Of a stretch of 64,000 nucleotides of DNA, positions 44,473 through 53,573 are shown piece by piece. The stretch is from Pandoraea anapnoica. GTDB lineage: Bacteria; Pseudomonadota; Gammaproteobacteria; Burkholderiales; Burkholderiaceae. Position 1 is the stretch's first letter; the number at the start of each line of letters is the position of its first letter. A program made the position numbers and the translations under genes. The notes under the pieces were generated by a model, which saw nothing but the letters and a program-made list of their open reading frames with translations, was not told where the DNA came from and searched no databases. The stretch lies in the NCBI RefSeq assembly GCF_902459765.1, contig NZ_CABPSP010000003.1, positions 248,001 through 312,000 of the forward strand, read 5' to 3'.

Positions 44473-45659
44473 CAACACTGGAAATTCGCAATGCGCGCGG
44501 GCTGGACGGCACGTCGGTGGATGTGCGCGTCGAGCACGGCAAGATTGCGGCCATCGGGCCGTCGTTGCCTGGATCGGTCGACGGCAGCATTCGCAGGATC
44601 GATGCGCGCGGCGCTTTGCTGATGCCCGGACTGGTCGAGGCGCACACGCACCTCGACAAGACGACATGGGGCATGCCCTGGTACGTGAACGAATGCGGCT
44701 CGCGACTCGTCGACCGCATCGACAACGAGCGTCGGTGGCGGGCCACGAGCGGCCACAATGCGGCGGCCGCGTCGCTGGCGCTCGGCCGTGCGTTCCTCGC
44801 GGCAGGGACCACGCGGCTGCGCACCCACGTCGATATCGATACCGACGCGGGTCTGCGTCATCTCGATGGGGTGCTGGCCACACGCGAGGCGCTGGCGGAC
44901 ACGCTCGACATGCAAATCGTGGCGTTCCCGCAATCGGGCGTACTCGATCGCGCGGGCACCGTGGAGTTGCTCGATGCGTCGCTCGCGCGCGGGGCCGACG
45001 TGCTCGGCTGGCTCGATCCGTGTGCCATCGACCGCGACCCGAAGGCGTCGCTCGACGCGATGTTCGCGCTCGCCGACAAGCATGGATGTCCTGTGGACAT
45101 CCACCTGCACGAGCCGGGCGAGATGGGCGTGTTCTCGTTCGAGCTGATGCTTGAGCGCATTGTGGCGCTGGGCATGCAGGGCAAGGTCGTGGTTTCGCAT
45201 GCCTTCTGTCTGGGCGAACTCGACGCTGCGCGCGCCGATGCATTGCTCGCGCGTCTGGCCGATGCTGGTGTGGCGCTCATCACAACGGCACCGCCGTCGC
45301 GCATCGTGCCGCCGCTCATGGCATGCCGCCGTGCGGGGGTGACGCTCGCGGGCGGCAACGACGGTATTCGCGACACGTGGACGCCGTACGGTTCGCCCGA
45401 CATGCTGGAGCGCGCCATGATGATCGGGCTGCGCTACAACCTGCGTCGCGACGACGAACTGGACATCGCGCTCGATTGCGTGACGCATCAGGGGGCACGT
45501 GCGTGCTGGTTCGACGGCTACGGTCTGCATGTTGGCGCGCGCGCCGATCTGGTGCTGGTCGATGCGCTGAACGCCGCGCAGGCCATCGTGACGCGTGCGC
45601 CGCGTCGCTGGGTGGTTGCGAACGGCCACGTTGTAGTGAACGAAGGCGTGGTGGTATGA
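44469..45659 (+). CDS. CodA-like cytosine deaminase family amidohydrolase
   Basis: 396 aa. Metal-dependent TIM-barrel hydrolase of the cytosine deaminase/AtzC branch. Metal ligands follow CodA: H59-x-H61 (EAHTHLDKT), H212 with Glu215 (DIHLHE), H244 (VVSHAF) and Asp298 (GNDGIRDTW). E. coli CodA is 427 aa with the same arrangement. It should hydrolytically deaminate or open an aminated ring compound; cytosine is only one option. Both neighbours are transporters, and all junctions are 4-nt overlaps, so uptake and conversion are coupled. The HTHLDKTTWG pattern also occurs in s-triazine and creatinine-type amidohydrolases. Confidence 0.9.
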   Translation: MTTLEIRNARGLDGTSVDVRVEHGKIAAIGPSLPGSVDGSIRRIDARGALLMPGLVEAHTHLDKTTWGMPWYVNECGSRLVDRIDNERRWRATSGHNAAAASLALGRAFLAAGTTRLRTHVDIDTDAGLRHLDGVLATREALADTLDMQIVAFPQSGVLDRAGTVELLDASLARGADVLGWLDPCAIDRDPKASLDAMFALADKHGCPVDIHLHEPGEMGVFSFELMLERIVALGMQGKVVVSHAFCLGELDAARADALLARLADAGVALITTAPPSRIVPPLMACRRAGVTLAGGNDGIRDTWTPYGSPDMLERAMMIGLRYNLRRDDELDIALDCVTHQGARACWFDGYGLHVGARADLVLVDALNAAQAIVTRAPRRWVVANGHVVVNEGVVV

Positions 45660-46966
45660 CGCTTTGGCTGGCCATTGTCGCAGTCGGGCTGACGCTGCGA
45701 CCGACGCTTACCTCCATCAGTCCGCTGTTGCCGCAAATTCGCGAGGCGACCGGCATGACCTATCCCGTGGCGGCGCTGCTTACGTCGCTGCCGGTATTGG
45801 CGATGGGGGCGGGCGCATTCGTGGCGAGCGGCCTGTCGCGTCGCTTCGGCGAGCGTCGGGGTGTCTTGCTCGGATTGGCGGCCCTTGCGCTAGCCTGTAG
45901 CGTGCGCTTTTTCGCCGACGATACGGTGATGATGATCGCGACGGCGCTGGCGTCGGGCATCGGCATCGCCATCATTCAGGCGTTGCTGCCGGGGGTGGTG
46001 AAGGCGAACTACAGTGCGGCGCGCATGACGTCGATGATGGGGCTGTACTCCGCTGCGCTCATGGGCGGTGGTGGCCTCGGGGCGGCGGCGAGTCCGTGGG
46101 CGGCGTCCGAGGCGGGCGACTGGCGCGTAGGGTTAGGTATGTGGCTTGCGGTCGTCGGCGCTGCGGCGCTGGCGTGGTGGCGCGCGCCGCTGAAGGCGCA
46201 TGCCGTCACTCCGGCCGGGCACCCGATCGCTACGGCCGAGGATCTGCGTGCGGCGTGCCGTGCCGCAACGCAGCAGGTGGCTTCAAACGTTTCAGCGTCC
46301 ACAACGTCCACAACGTCCGGCACTTCCAGCAAGCCGCCGTCGATGCTCGACCTGTTGCGCAGGCATCGTGCGTGGACGCTGGCTGTCTACTTCGGTCTCA
46401 TCAACTGCACTTACACGACGATGGTTGCGTGGCTGCCGCCGTTTTATCAGCAGCGCGGCATGAGCGCGACGCAAAGCGGCACATTGCTCGCCGGACTGAC
46501 GGCGTGTCAGGTCGTGGCGGCGCTGATGTTGCCATGGCTGGCGCGGCGCAATGTCGACCGTCGCCGGTGGCTGACGCTCGCGCTGGCCGCCACACTCGCG
46601 GGTCTGGGCGGTCTCGTCGTGGCACCGGATGCCGCGCCGTGGTGGTGGATCGGTGGCATCGGCTTCGGACTGGGCGGCACCTTTTCGCTCGGACTGGTAC
46701 TGGCGCTCGATCACCATGCGCACCCGCGTCATGCGGCCGCGCTCGCGGCGTTCATGCAGGGCGTGGGCTTTTGCATCGCCGCTGTGGCACCGTTTGCGTC
46801 TGGCGCGGTGATGGCGATGACAGGCAGCTTCATGCCGTCGTGGATCGGACTCATCGTTCTCAACGTGGCGCTGATCGCACTGACCTGGCGCTTCGATCCG
46901 CAGGGCTATGCGTCGGCGCTGGGTCTGTCGCGCGACGGGCACACCGGGCAGCATCAACGCGCCTGA
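45656..46966 (+). CDS. MFS transporter of the CynX/NimT family
   Basis: 436 aa from the ATG at 45656, overlapping the amidohydrolase stop. Twelve segments: WLAIVAVGLTLRPTLTSISPLLPQIREATGM is the CynX/NimT (cyanate transporter-like) opening, then GAGAFVASGLSRRFGERRGVLLG. The central cytoplasmic loop (about 200-235) is Ser/Thr-rich, almost a low-complexity linker. The family carries cyanate, 2-nitroimidazole or similar small molecules, mostly outward. As the last gene of the operon it may export a product of the deaminase reaction or provide a second uptake route. Downstream 291 bp to the next gene hold no visible terminator. Confidence 0.88.
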   Translation: MTLWLAIVAVGLTLRPTLTSISPLLPQIREATGMTYPVAALLTSLPVLAMGAGAFVASGLSRRFGERRGVLLGLAALALACSVRFFADDTVMMIATALASGIGIAIIQALLPGVVKANYSAARMTSMMGLYSAALMGGGGLGAAASPWAASEAGDWRVGLGMWLAVVGAAALAWWRAPLKAHAVTPAGHPIATAEDLRAACRAATQQVASNVSASTTSTTSGTSSKPPSMLDLLRRHRAWTLAVYFGLINCTYTTMVAWLPPFYQQRGMSATQSGTLLAGLTACQVVAALMLPWLARRNVDRRRWLTLALAATLAGLGGLVVAPDAAPWWWIGGIGFGLGGTFSLGLVLALDHHAHPRHAAALAAFMQGVGFCIAAVAPFASGAVMAMTGSFMPSWIGLIVLNVALIALTWRFDPQGYASALGLSRDGHTGQHQRA

Positions 46967-47257
46967 CGCCCTATGCCAGTCGTGCTCTGGCGGTGGCGTC
47001 GATGAGTAATTGATGAGTTCGGGAATCGTCCCGTGCGTTGCGCACGCGAGACAGGTGGGTGCGATGCAAAAATCATGCGAGCACCTACGCAATCCGCGCT
47101 AAGATGGCTCATCGTGTGATGTCGCAGCGGAGCTTCGTCGCGAGACCGTCGCTCCCGGCCCAAACCGTTCCCTCGGTGGTTCGAGCTTAGCAAGATCAGG
47201 GACAAGCGCCCCTTGGGCCAGGTTGGCTGCGTGCTGCCGGAAACCAGGGGAGAACGG

Positions 47258-48277
47258 ATGCTCGGAAAGTCGCGCAGGGCCGTGGGACGATCGTTCGGGA
47301 CGTTACGCGTCGCGCTCGGTGCCTGCAGCGTCGGCGCGTCGCTGTTCGCAGCGTTTCCGTCTCACGTTTTGGCTGCCGACACCGTCCTTCCGGGGACCGC
47401 GCCTGCGAAAGCCGCACCTGCCCCGTCCGCCTCATCCTCCGCGTCATCCCCTGCACCGGCGAAACCCGTGACTGCTACCCCGGCATCAGCCGCGACCGGT
47501 GTCGATCAGCGCGTCATGCGCAGCGACGGCGCGTATGCCAACCTCCACGTCTTCCGTCCTCAGGTGGCCTGTAATGGTGTCGTCGTCGTGAGCCCCGGCG
47601 CGGGCGACGACCGCGACGCGATGTCGTGGCTCGGGCGAGCGCTCTCGCAGTACGGCTGGCTGACCGTGACGATGGCGCATCAGGAGAGTGGACGCGATTC
47701 GTTGCGCGACCGGGTGCGCAACGGTGGTCTACGCGACGGATTGCTCGCGCTCACTACGGATCCCGAAGCGTATGACGACCGTCTCGAAGATGCAGGGGCG
47801 GCGTTGCGGTGGGCGCGGGGGCAGTGCCATGCGGGACCTGCCGTGCTGGCGGGACATTCGATGGGCGCGGTGACCGTCATGATCGAGGCGGGCGCGAAGA
47901 ACAAGCTCGGGCTCGACAGTGACGACCGCTTCGACGCTTACATCGCGCTGTCGCCGCAGGGGAAGGGTGCGATCTTTCCGGCGGGCGCGTGGCATGACGT
48001 GCGCAAGCCTGCCCTCCTCGTGACGGGTACGCGCGACGATCCGCTCGAAGGCAAATGGCAGACGCGCACCGAGCCGTTCGCCGACATGCCGCCGGGATGC
48101 CACTGGCTGGCGGTGGTCGATGGCGCGACGCACTTCAACTTCGCGGGTTTCGGTTACGGACACGGCGATATCGAAGCGAAGATACTGCCGCTGATGGAGC
48201 GGTTTCTCGACAATGTGCGCGGCCATCGGTGCGCCGTGCCTACGCCGGCAGCTGGCGTGAAGTTCGACACGAAGTAA
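47258..48277 (+). CDS. Secreted alpha/beta hydrolase
   Basis: 339 aa from the ATG at 47258, GGGGAGAA ribosome site. Signal peptide of about 40 residues (LRVALGACSVGASLFAAFPSHVLAA), then an Ala/Pro/Ser-rich spacer of about 45 residues and an alpha/beta-hydrolase domain from about 85. The nucleophile elbow is GHSMG, the oxyanion region VVVSPGAGDDRDAMSWLGRAL, and the catalytic His lies in DGATHFNFAG. It is of the chlorophyllase/dienelactone-hydrolase-like group and acts on an ester in the periplasm. The MATE gene follows 7 bp later, so they are co-transcribed; the functional link is unclear. Confidence 0.85.
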   Translation: MLGKSRRAVGRSFGTLRVALGACSVGASLFAAFPSHVLAADTVLPGTAPAKAAPAPSASSSASSPAPAKPVTATPASAATGVDQRVMRSDGAYANLHVFRPQVACNGVVVVSPGAGDDRDAMSWLGRALSQYGWLTVTMAHQESGRDSLRDRVRNGGLRDGLLALTTDPEAYDDRLEDAGAALRWARGQCHAGPAVLAGHSMGAVTVMIEAGAKNKLGLDSDDRFDAYIALSPQGKGAIFPAGAWHDVRKPALLVTGTRDDPLEGKWQTRTEPFADMPPGCHWLAVVDGATHFNFAGFGYGHGDIEAKILPLMERFLDNVRGHRCAVPTPAAGVKFDTK

Positions 48278-48284
48278 GACAGCG

Positions 48285-49790
48285 ATGGCGGAACAGGACC
48301 TCACACGCGGCCCCATCGGCAAGACCTTGTTCTGGTTCTCGCTACCGGTGCTGGGCAGCAACGTGCTGCAATCGCTCAATGCGTCGATCAATGCGATGTG
48401 GATCGGCCATTACCTTGGCGAGTCGGCGCTCACTGCGGCGTCCAACGCCAACATCCTGCTGTTCTTCCTGCTCGGTGTCGTGTTCGGCATCAGCATGGCC
48501 AACACTATCCTCATCGGTCAGTCCATCGGCGCGAAGAATCCTGAGCTGACCCGGCGCATCGTCGGCACGAGCGCGACGTTCTTCATCCTGCTCTCGACGG
48601 CTGTGGCGGTGTTCGGCTACATCTTCACGCCGGAGTTGCTGCGCGCGCTGGGCACGCCGAGCGATGCGCGCGAGTTTGCGGTGGCGTATCTACGCATCAT
48701 CTTCGTGGCGTTGCCGGTGATGTACTTCTACAACTTCGTGATGATGGCGTTGCGTGGGGCGGGCGATGCGCGCACACCGTTCCGTTTCATGCTGTTGTCC
48801 GCCGGGCTGGACGTCGCACTCAACCCGTTGCTCATCTTTGGCTGGGGTCCGATTCCGCCGTTCGGCATTGCGGGGTCGGCGGGCGCGACGCTCATCGCGC
48901 AGACCGTGAGCCTTGCCGCGCTCATGTACACCTTGTACAAGCGCCGCGATCCGCTGTGGCTTTCGCGCAAGGATTGGAAGTATCTTCGGATCGACATGGG
49001 GTTGCTGCGGCTGATCGTCGTCAAGGGATTGCCGATGGGGTTGCAGATGTTGGTGATCTCGTCGTCCGCGATGGTCATGATGGGGTTCGTCAACGGATAC
49101 GGATCGCAGACCACGGCGGCCTACGGCGTCGCATCGCAGTTGTGGACGTACGTGCAGATGCCCGCGCTGGCGATCGGTGCGGGGGTGTCGTCCATGACGG
49201 CACAGAACGTGGGAGCGGGCTTGTGGGATCGTGTGACAAAGATCGGGCGTGTGGGTGTCGGTCTGAACTTCGTCATGACCGGGACGCTGGTGATCGCGAT
49301 TCTGTTGTTCAATCGTCAGTTCATGAATGCGTTCTTGCCGGACGACGGCTACGCCATTTCCGTCGCGCAGCACATCAATGCGGTGGTGGCGTGGTCGTTC
49401 GTGCTGTTCGGTGTGACCATCGTGCTCTTCGGCGTGGTACGGGCGACGGGCGCGGTGGCAGCGCCGCTCGTCATCCTGTTCGTTTCGCAGTGGGTGATCC
49501 GACTGCCGTTCGCGTGGCAGATGCAGAAGACGTGGGGCGCGGAGGCAATCTGGTGGAGCTTCCCGCTGGGTTTCGCCGTCTCGCTCGTGATGGCGCTCGC
49601 GTATTACAAGTGGGGCAATTGGCGCGGCGTACGCATGTTGCCCAGGGGGCCGTCGGCCGTGGCGCAGAGCAAAGATGTGGCGGGTGCTGCTGCCGGACCG
49701 GCCCCTGTGCCCGTTCCTCCTACCTCGATGACGGCCGGGCCGTCTCCGTCTCCCAACACTCAGGATGCGCAGAACGAACCGCGTGCCTGA
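48285..49790 (+). CDS. MATE-family multidrug/toxin efflux pump
   Basis: 501 aa with twelve membrane segments. N-terminal DLTRGPIGKTLFWFSLPVLGSNVLQSLNASINAMWIGHYLGESALTAAS and its repeat near 250-300 (GLPMGLQMLVISSSAMVMMGFVNGYGSQTTAAYGVASQLW) show the internal duplication of MATE proteins. It exports cationic drugs or toxic metabolites by Na+ or H+ antiport. The C-terminal ~50 residues are Pro/Ala/Ser-rich and cytoplasmic, not family-conserved. A convergent LysR gene follows. Confidence 0.92.
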   Translation: MAEQDLTRGPIGKTLFWFSLPVLGSNVLQSLNASINAMWIGHYLGESALTAASNANILLFFLLGVVFGISMANTILIGQSIGAKNPELTRRIVGTSATFFILLSTAVAVFGYIFTPELLRALGTPSDAREFAVAYLRIIFVALPVMYFYNFVMMALRGAGDARTPFRFMLLSAGLDVALNPLLIFGWGPIPPFGIAGSAGATLIAQTVSLAALMYTLYKRRDPLWLSRKDWKYLRIDMGLLRLIVVKGLPMGLQMLVISSSAMVMMGFVNGYGSQTTAAYGVASQLWTYVQMPALAIGAGVSSMTAQNVGAGLWDRVTKIGRVGVGLNFVMTGTLVIAILLFNRQFMNAFLPDDGYAISVAQHINAVVAWSFVLFGVTIVLFGVVRATGAVAAPLVILFVSQWVIRLPFAWQMQKTWGAEAIWWSFPLGFAVSLVMALAYYKWGNWRGVRMLPRGPSAVAQSKDVAGAAAGPAPVPVPPTSMTAGPSPSPNTQDAQNEPRA

Positions 49791-49821
49791 CCCATCTCCT
49801 TACGTTTTTCCTTTCCTCGTG

Positions 49822-50766
49822 TCACTGCGCGTTCGCGATCCAGCGCGATGCGGATTCCGCCAGTGCTGTGCGCAGCCAGTTCAGCAGGGCTTCCTTCGCT
49901 GGATTGTCGCCGAACGGTTCGCGCGAGAGTGCGACGTAGCCTGAGCCATCGCGGATGAAGTTGGCGGGGGCGATGAGGCGTCCGGCGTTCAGTTCGTCGC
50001 ACACCATGTAGACCGATCCGATGGCGGCTCCGAGGCCTGCGCCGGCGGCTTGCAGACTCAGATAGAAGTGTTCGAACGGCGGCGTTGCCGGGTTGGCGCT
50101 CGTCTCGAAGCATTCCAGGTGCTCCAAACGTTCGGGCGACGGCGCGGCGCGCATGGCGCGCTGCCAGTCCTGCCAGGCGTGCGGACGTGTGCGCGTGTGG
50201 AGGAGCGAAATCGGTAACGAGTCGAAGGCCGAAGGAAGGCCGACGGGGCCGATCCATTCGTCGGCGAGCGGTTCGGCAATGAGCGAATGTCCCCAGAAGA
50301 AGTCGTTGCGTCGAATGGCGACGTCGACACCGGCGCTCTCGAAGTCGAGGGGACCACCGGCAGAGTGGAGGTGGAGCGAGATGCCGGGGTGGGCTTGCGA
50401 GAAGGAAGCGAGGCGGGGGATCAGCCATCGCATCGCGAGGGTGGGTTCGCAGGAGACGACGAGCGTGTCCGAGGGAGATCGCGGATGAAGTGTGGCGACG
50501 GTGGTGGCGAGTTGCTCGAACATCTGGCGGGTGGTGACGTGGAGCTTTTCTCCGGCGGCGGTCAGGAAAACAGCGCGGTTACGGCGTTCGAAGAGGGGGA
50601 GGCCGAGGGCGAGTTCGAGGGTCCGGATTTGTCGGCTGACGGCGCCGTGGGTGACGAAGAGTCGGTCGGCGGCGCGGGCGAAGCTGAGTTCGGTGGCGGC
50701 GACGTCGAAAACCTGAAGGGCGTTCAGGGGAAGAGAGCGAAGGGGGCGGAAGGGGGATCGCGTCAT
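49822..50766 (-). CDS. LysR-family regulator (GcvA-like)
   Basis: 314 aa. HTH about 12-70 (LPLNALQVFDVAATELSFARAADRLFVTHGAVSRQIRTLE), the AVSRQI helix and spacing of the GcvA/AmpR/TrpI subgroup; effector domain about 95-300. GcvA-type proteins control glycine cleavage or beta-lactamase-like genes, but nothing of that kind is adjacent. It points away from the LysE gene at 51032 across 265 bp, so it may control that exporter. Confidence 0.9.
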   Translation of the reverse strand: MTRSPFRPLRSLPLNALQVFDVAATELSFARAADRLFVTHGAVSRQIRTLELALGLPLFERRNRAVFLTAAGEKLHVTTRQMFEQLATTVATLHPRSPSDTLVVSCEPTLAMRWLIPRLASFSQAHPGISLHLHSAGGPLDFESAGVDVAIRRNDFFWGHSLIAEPLADEWIGPVGLPSAFDSLPISLLHTRTRPHAWQDWQRAMRAAPSPERLEHLECFETSANPATPPFEHFYLSLQAAGAGLGAAIGSVYMVCDELNAGRLIAPANFIRDGSGYVALSREPFGDNPAKEALLNWLRTALAESASRWIANAQ

Positions 50767-50907
50767 GCGTGAGAAATTATCATGGATAAGGGGGCAAATT
50801 CATCGTTTTTCGGGCGAAAGGAAAACGAAGAAAATGCGTTCGGAGAATCGACGGCGCGGGGTAGGGGAAGACAAGAACGCCAACGGGAAAGGTGCGATGA
50901 GCCGGGG

Positions 50908-50968
50908 ATCAGGGCCCTGTTCTGAACCGAGTTGGGTCTATGTCTGAGGGGCGGAATAGGGCCCTGGT
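50908..50968. repeat. Imperfect 15-nt inverted repeat upstream of a LysE gene
   Basis: ATCAGGGCCCTGTTC (50908-50922) and GAATAGGGCCCTGGT (50954-50968) pair at 13 of 15 positions with a 31-nt loop. Each arm holds the palindrome AGGGCCCT. It is either an operator pair or a hairpin in the divergent region between a LysR gene and a LysE gene. Confidence 0.6.
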
Positions 50969-51031
50969 CCCCTGCGGGGTCGAGTACGGAGCGGGAAGAT
51001 CGGGCACAAACAAGAAGGGTGAAAGGAAGTC

Positions 51032-51685
51032 ATGCAAGAGCTAATAGCGGTAATGACGATCACGGTCTTGGCGGTGATCAGCCCCGGTGCGGATTTCGCG
51101 ATGGTGACGCGTGCGAGCTGGCGTCATGGGCGGCGCGCGGGGTTATGGGCGGCGTTGGGGATCGCTGCGGGCGTGCAGGTACACGTGGCGTACACGTTGG
51201 TAGGCGTGGGGCTGCTGATCATGCAGGTGCCGTGGTTGTTCACGGTGATCAAGTGGATTGGTGCGGCGTATCTCGTGTACATCGGGTGGCGCACGTTGCG
51301 GGACCGGTCGCCGGTCGTGGACGTCACACAGGAGGGCGGGGCATCCGCGTCACCTGAAGCGGGCAACGCAGCCCCCACCCGCTGGCGCGAGGCGTTCCAG
51401 GCGTTCCGTACAGGCTTTTTCACTAACGCATTGAATCCAAAGACCACTTTGTTCGTGGTGAGCACCTTCACGCAGGTCGTTCATCCGGGCACGGGCTGGG
51501 CGCTCGGCCTGGCGTACGGGGCGTTCATGTCCCTTGCGCATTGGGTGTGGTTCAGCCTTGTGGCGCTGGGATTCTCGGCGGGATGGATGCGCGAGGCGAT
51601 GGTGCGACGGCAGCATCTCGTGAGACGCACCATCGGCGGCGCGCTGATGACGCTGGGCGGATTGCTGGCAATGGCGAGTCGCTGA
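51032..51685 (+). CDS. LysE/RhtB-family amino acid exporter
   Basis: 217 aa, AAGGAAG ribosome site. Six membrane segments; family start MQELIAVMTITVLAVISPGADFAMVTRASWRHGRRAGLWAALGIAAG, and the second signature FRTGFFTNALNPKTTLFVVSTFTQVVHPG. It exports an amino acid or derivative (lysine, threonine, homoserine lactone and the like) by proton exchange. Divergent from the GcvA-like LysR at 49822-50766, a frequent exporter-regulator arrangement. Confidence 0.92.
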   Translation: MQELIAVMTITVLAVISPGADFAMVTRASWRHGRRAGLWAALGIAAGVQVHVAYTLVGVGLLIMQVPWLFTVIKWIGAAYLVYIGWRTLRDRSPVVDVTQEGGASASPEAGNAAPTRWREAFQAFRTGFFTNALNPKTTLFVVSTFTQVVHPGTGWALGLAYGAFMSLAHWVWFSLVALGFSAGWMREAMVRRQHLVRRTIGGALMTLGGLLAMASR

Positions 51686-52019
51686 GGTCGGTGCGGGCAA
51701 CGGGAGCGGTTTCCGGGCGATTCCGCCCCGAATGCCATGAAAATGGCGCAGGAATGACCAAAAAATGACGGAAAACTGGCAAAAATGGGGGCGAGAATGG
51801 AGTGAAATCCTTTCATTTCGCCGTCCGGTCACAAAAAGTCACAAATTTGTGACGCGCTGGAAGTACCGTCACAGCAGACGATTGGGGTAATGTGAGCACC
51901 CGCTTCGAAGGTTTTGCCGATGCATCTTTAGTCAATCGGTGAATGAACGGGTAAAATTGCGCGTTCGGCGCACGCTGGCTGTGGCCAGCACGCGCGTTAC
52001 ATGCCATTCCCCACTGCCG
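51686..52019. promoter_or_regulatory. 334-bp upstream region of opgGH
   Basis: No gene is evident. GTCACA occurs repeatedly near 51828-51875: a perfect 16-bp palindrome GTCACAAATTTGTGAC at 51838-51853, a direct copy GTCACAAA at 51828-51835, and CGTCACA at 51868-51874. TGAAA/TTTCA inverted arms lie near 51802-51815. It may contain both the opgG promoter and an operator. Confidence 0.5.
51838..51853. promoter_or_regulatory. Perfect 16-bp palindrome GTCACAAATTTGTGAC
   Basis: A symmetric protein-binding site candidate 182 bp before the chosen opgG start. Flanking GTCACA copies at 51828 and 51869 suggest cooperative binding. The binding protein is unknown. Confidence 0.6.
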
Positions 52020-53573
52020 ATGGAATTCCTGCTCAACGCGGTTCCCCGCAAGATTTCCCACCGTGCCCTGCGCCTGGCGATTGCCGGCGTACTCAGCGTC
52101 TGTGCGCTCGTCTCGGGCGCGGCGCACGCCTTCTCGTTCGACGACGTCGCCAAACAAGCGCATACGCTGGCGAACAATCGCTATAAGCCCAAGGATCCGA
52201 ACCTCCCCAAAGAGCTTCAGAATCTGACCTACGACCGCTATCGCAACATTCGCTTCAAGCCTGAAAAGGCGCTGTGGCGTGCGCAAAAGCTGCCGTTCGA
52301 GCTGATGTTCTTCCACGAGGGTTCGTACTACGACCGTCCCGTCAAAATCAACGAACTGATCGGCAACAGCGCGCGCGAAGTGCGCTACAGCCCCGACATG
52401 TTCGACTTCGGCGCACTCAAGGTCGACCCCAAACAACTGCGCGGCCTCGGCTTCGCGGGTTTCCGTATTCACTTCCCGGTCAACACGCCCAAGTACAAAG
52501 ACGAAGTCATGGTCTTCCTCGGCGCGAGTTACTTCCGTGCGCTGGGCAAGAACCAGACGTATGGCTTGTCGGCTCGCGGCCTCGCGCTCGATACCGCGCT
52601 GAATTCCGGAGAAGAGTTTCCGCGCTTCACCGAGTTCTGGATTCAGCGTCCCGCGCCCGGTGCGAAAGAGCTGATCATCTACGCGTTGCTCGACTCGCCG
52701 CGCGCGACCGGTGCGTACCGCTTCACGCTGCGCCCCGGCGTCGACACGACCGTCGACGTCAAATCCGAACTGTTCCTGCGCGAAAACGTCACCAAACTCG
52801 GCATTGCACCGCTGACCAGCATGTTCTTCTTCGGCGAAAACCAGCAGGCCCCCGTGCCCGACTATCGCCCCGAAGTGCATGACTCCGACGGCCTGTCCAT
52901 CCAGTCCGGTACGGGCGAATGGATCTGGCGTCCGCTCGTCAATCCCAAGCGCCTGCTGGTGTCGTCGTTCTCGCTATCCAACCCCGGCGGTTTCGGGCTG
53001 GTGCAACGTGACCGCGACTTCAACAGCTATCAGGACCTTGAAGACCACTATGAATTACGTCCGAGTGCCTGGGTCGAACCGAAGGGCAAATGGGGGCAAG
53101 GCCGCGTAGAACTGGTCCAGATTCCCACGCCGGACGAAACCAACGACAACATCGTCGCCTACTGGGTGCCCGATACGCCGCCCAAGCCCAAGCAGCCGCT
53201 GTCGCTCGAATACCGGCTCTCGTGGCAAAAAGATAACGATAAGCGCCCGCCTTTGGCGTGGGTGACGCAAAGCCGCCGGGGACACGGCTACCGGGGAAAA
53301 CCAGACGACAGTCTGCTCTTCGCGCTCGACTTCGAAGGCCCGGGGCTCAAGAAGCTGCCGGACGATGCCAAGGTCGAAGGCAATGTGTCCATCGACGGCA
53401 ACGGCAAGATCCTCGAAGTGCAGACGCAGCGCAATGACGTCACGGGAGGCTATCGCGTCATGCTTCGCATGCGCCGCCTCGATTCCGAGAAACCCGTCGA
53501 AATGCGCGCTTACCTGCGCAACGGCAGTAACACCCTATCCGAAACGTGGAGCTACCTGTTACCCCCCGAGTGA
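52020..53573 (+). CDS. opgG: Glucan biosynthesis protein G
   Basis: 517 aa from the ATG at 52020 (E. coli MdoG is 511); a GTG at 51939 in the same frame is possible. A signal peptide ([20 protein letters not shown]) leads to the periplasm. The OpgG/OpgD domain is full-length: [85 protein letters not shown]. It acts with OpgH to make osmoregulated periplasmic glucans; OpgG-type proteins act on the nascent beta-glucan. Its end overlaps opgH. A multi-GTCACA region lies upstream. Confidence 0.96.
   Translation: MEFLLNAVPRKISHRALRLAIAGVLSVCALVSGAAHAFSFDDVAKQAHTLANNRYKPKDPNLPKELQNLTYDRYRNIRFKPEKALWRAQKLPFELMFFHEGSYYDRPVKINELIGNSAREVRYSPDMFDFGALKVDPKQLRGLGFAGFRIHFPVNTPKYKDEVMVFLGASYFRALGKNQTYGLSARGLALDTALNSGEEFPRFTEFWIQRPAPGAKELIIYALLDSPRATGAYRFTLRPGVDTTVDVKSELFLRENVTKLGIAPLTSMFFFGENQQAPVPDYRPEVHDSDGLSIQSGTGEWIWRPLVNPKRLLVSSFSLSNPGGFGLVQRDRDFNSYQDLEDHYELRPSAWVEPKGKWGQGRVELVQIPTPDETNDNIVAYWVPDTPPKPKQPLSLEYRLSWQKDNDKRPPLAWVTQSRRGHGYRGKPDDSLLFALDFEGPGLKKLPDDAKVEGNVSIDGNGKILEVQTQRNDVTGGYRVMLRMRRLDSEKPVEMRAYLRNGSNTLSETWSYLLPPE

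Noticed and set aside
45323-45655. In-frame extension upstream of the MFS gene at 45656
   Set aside because: It overlaps the amidohydrolase coding sequence in another frame and looks like a shadow.
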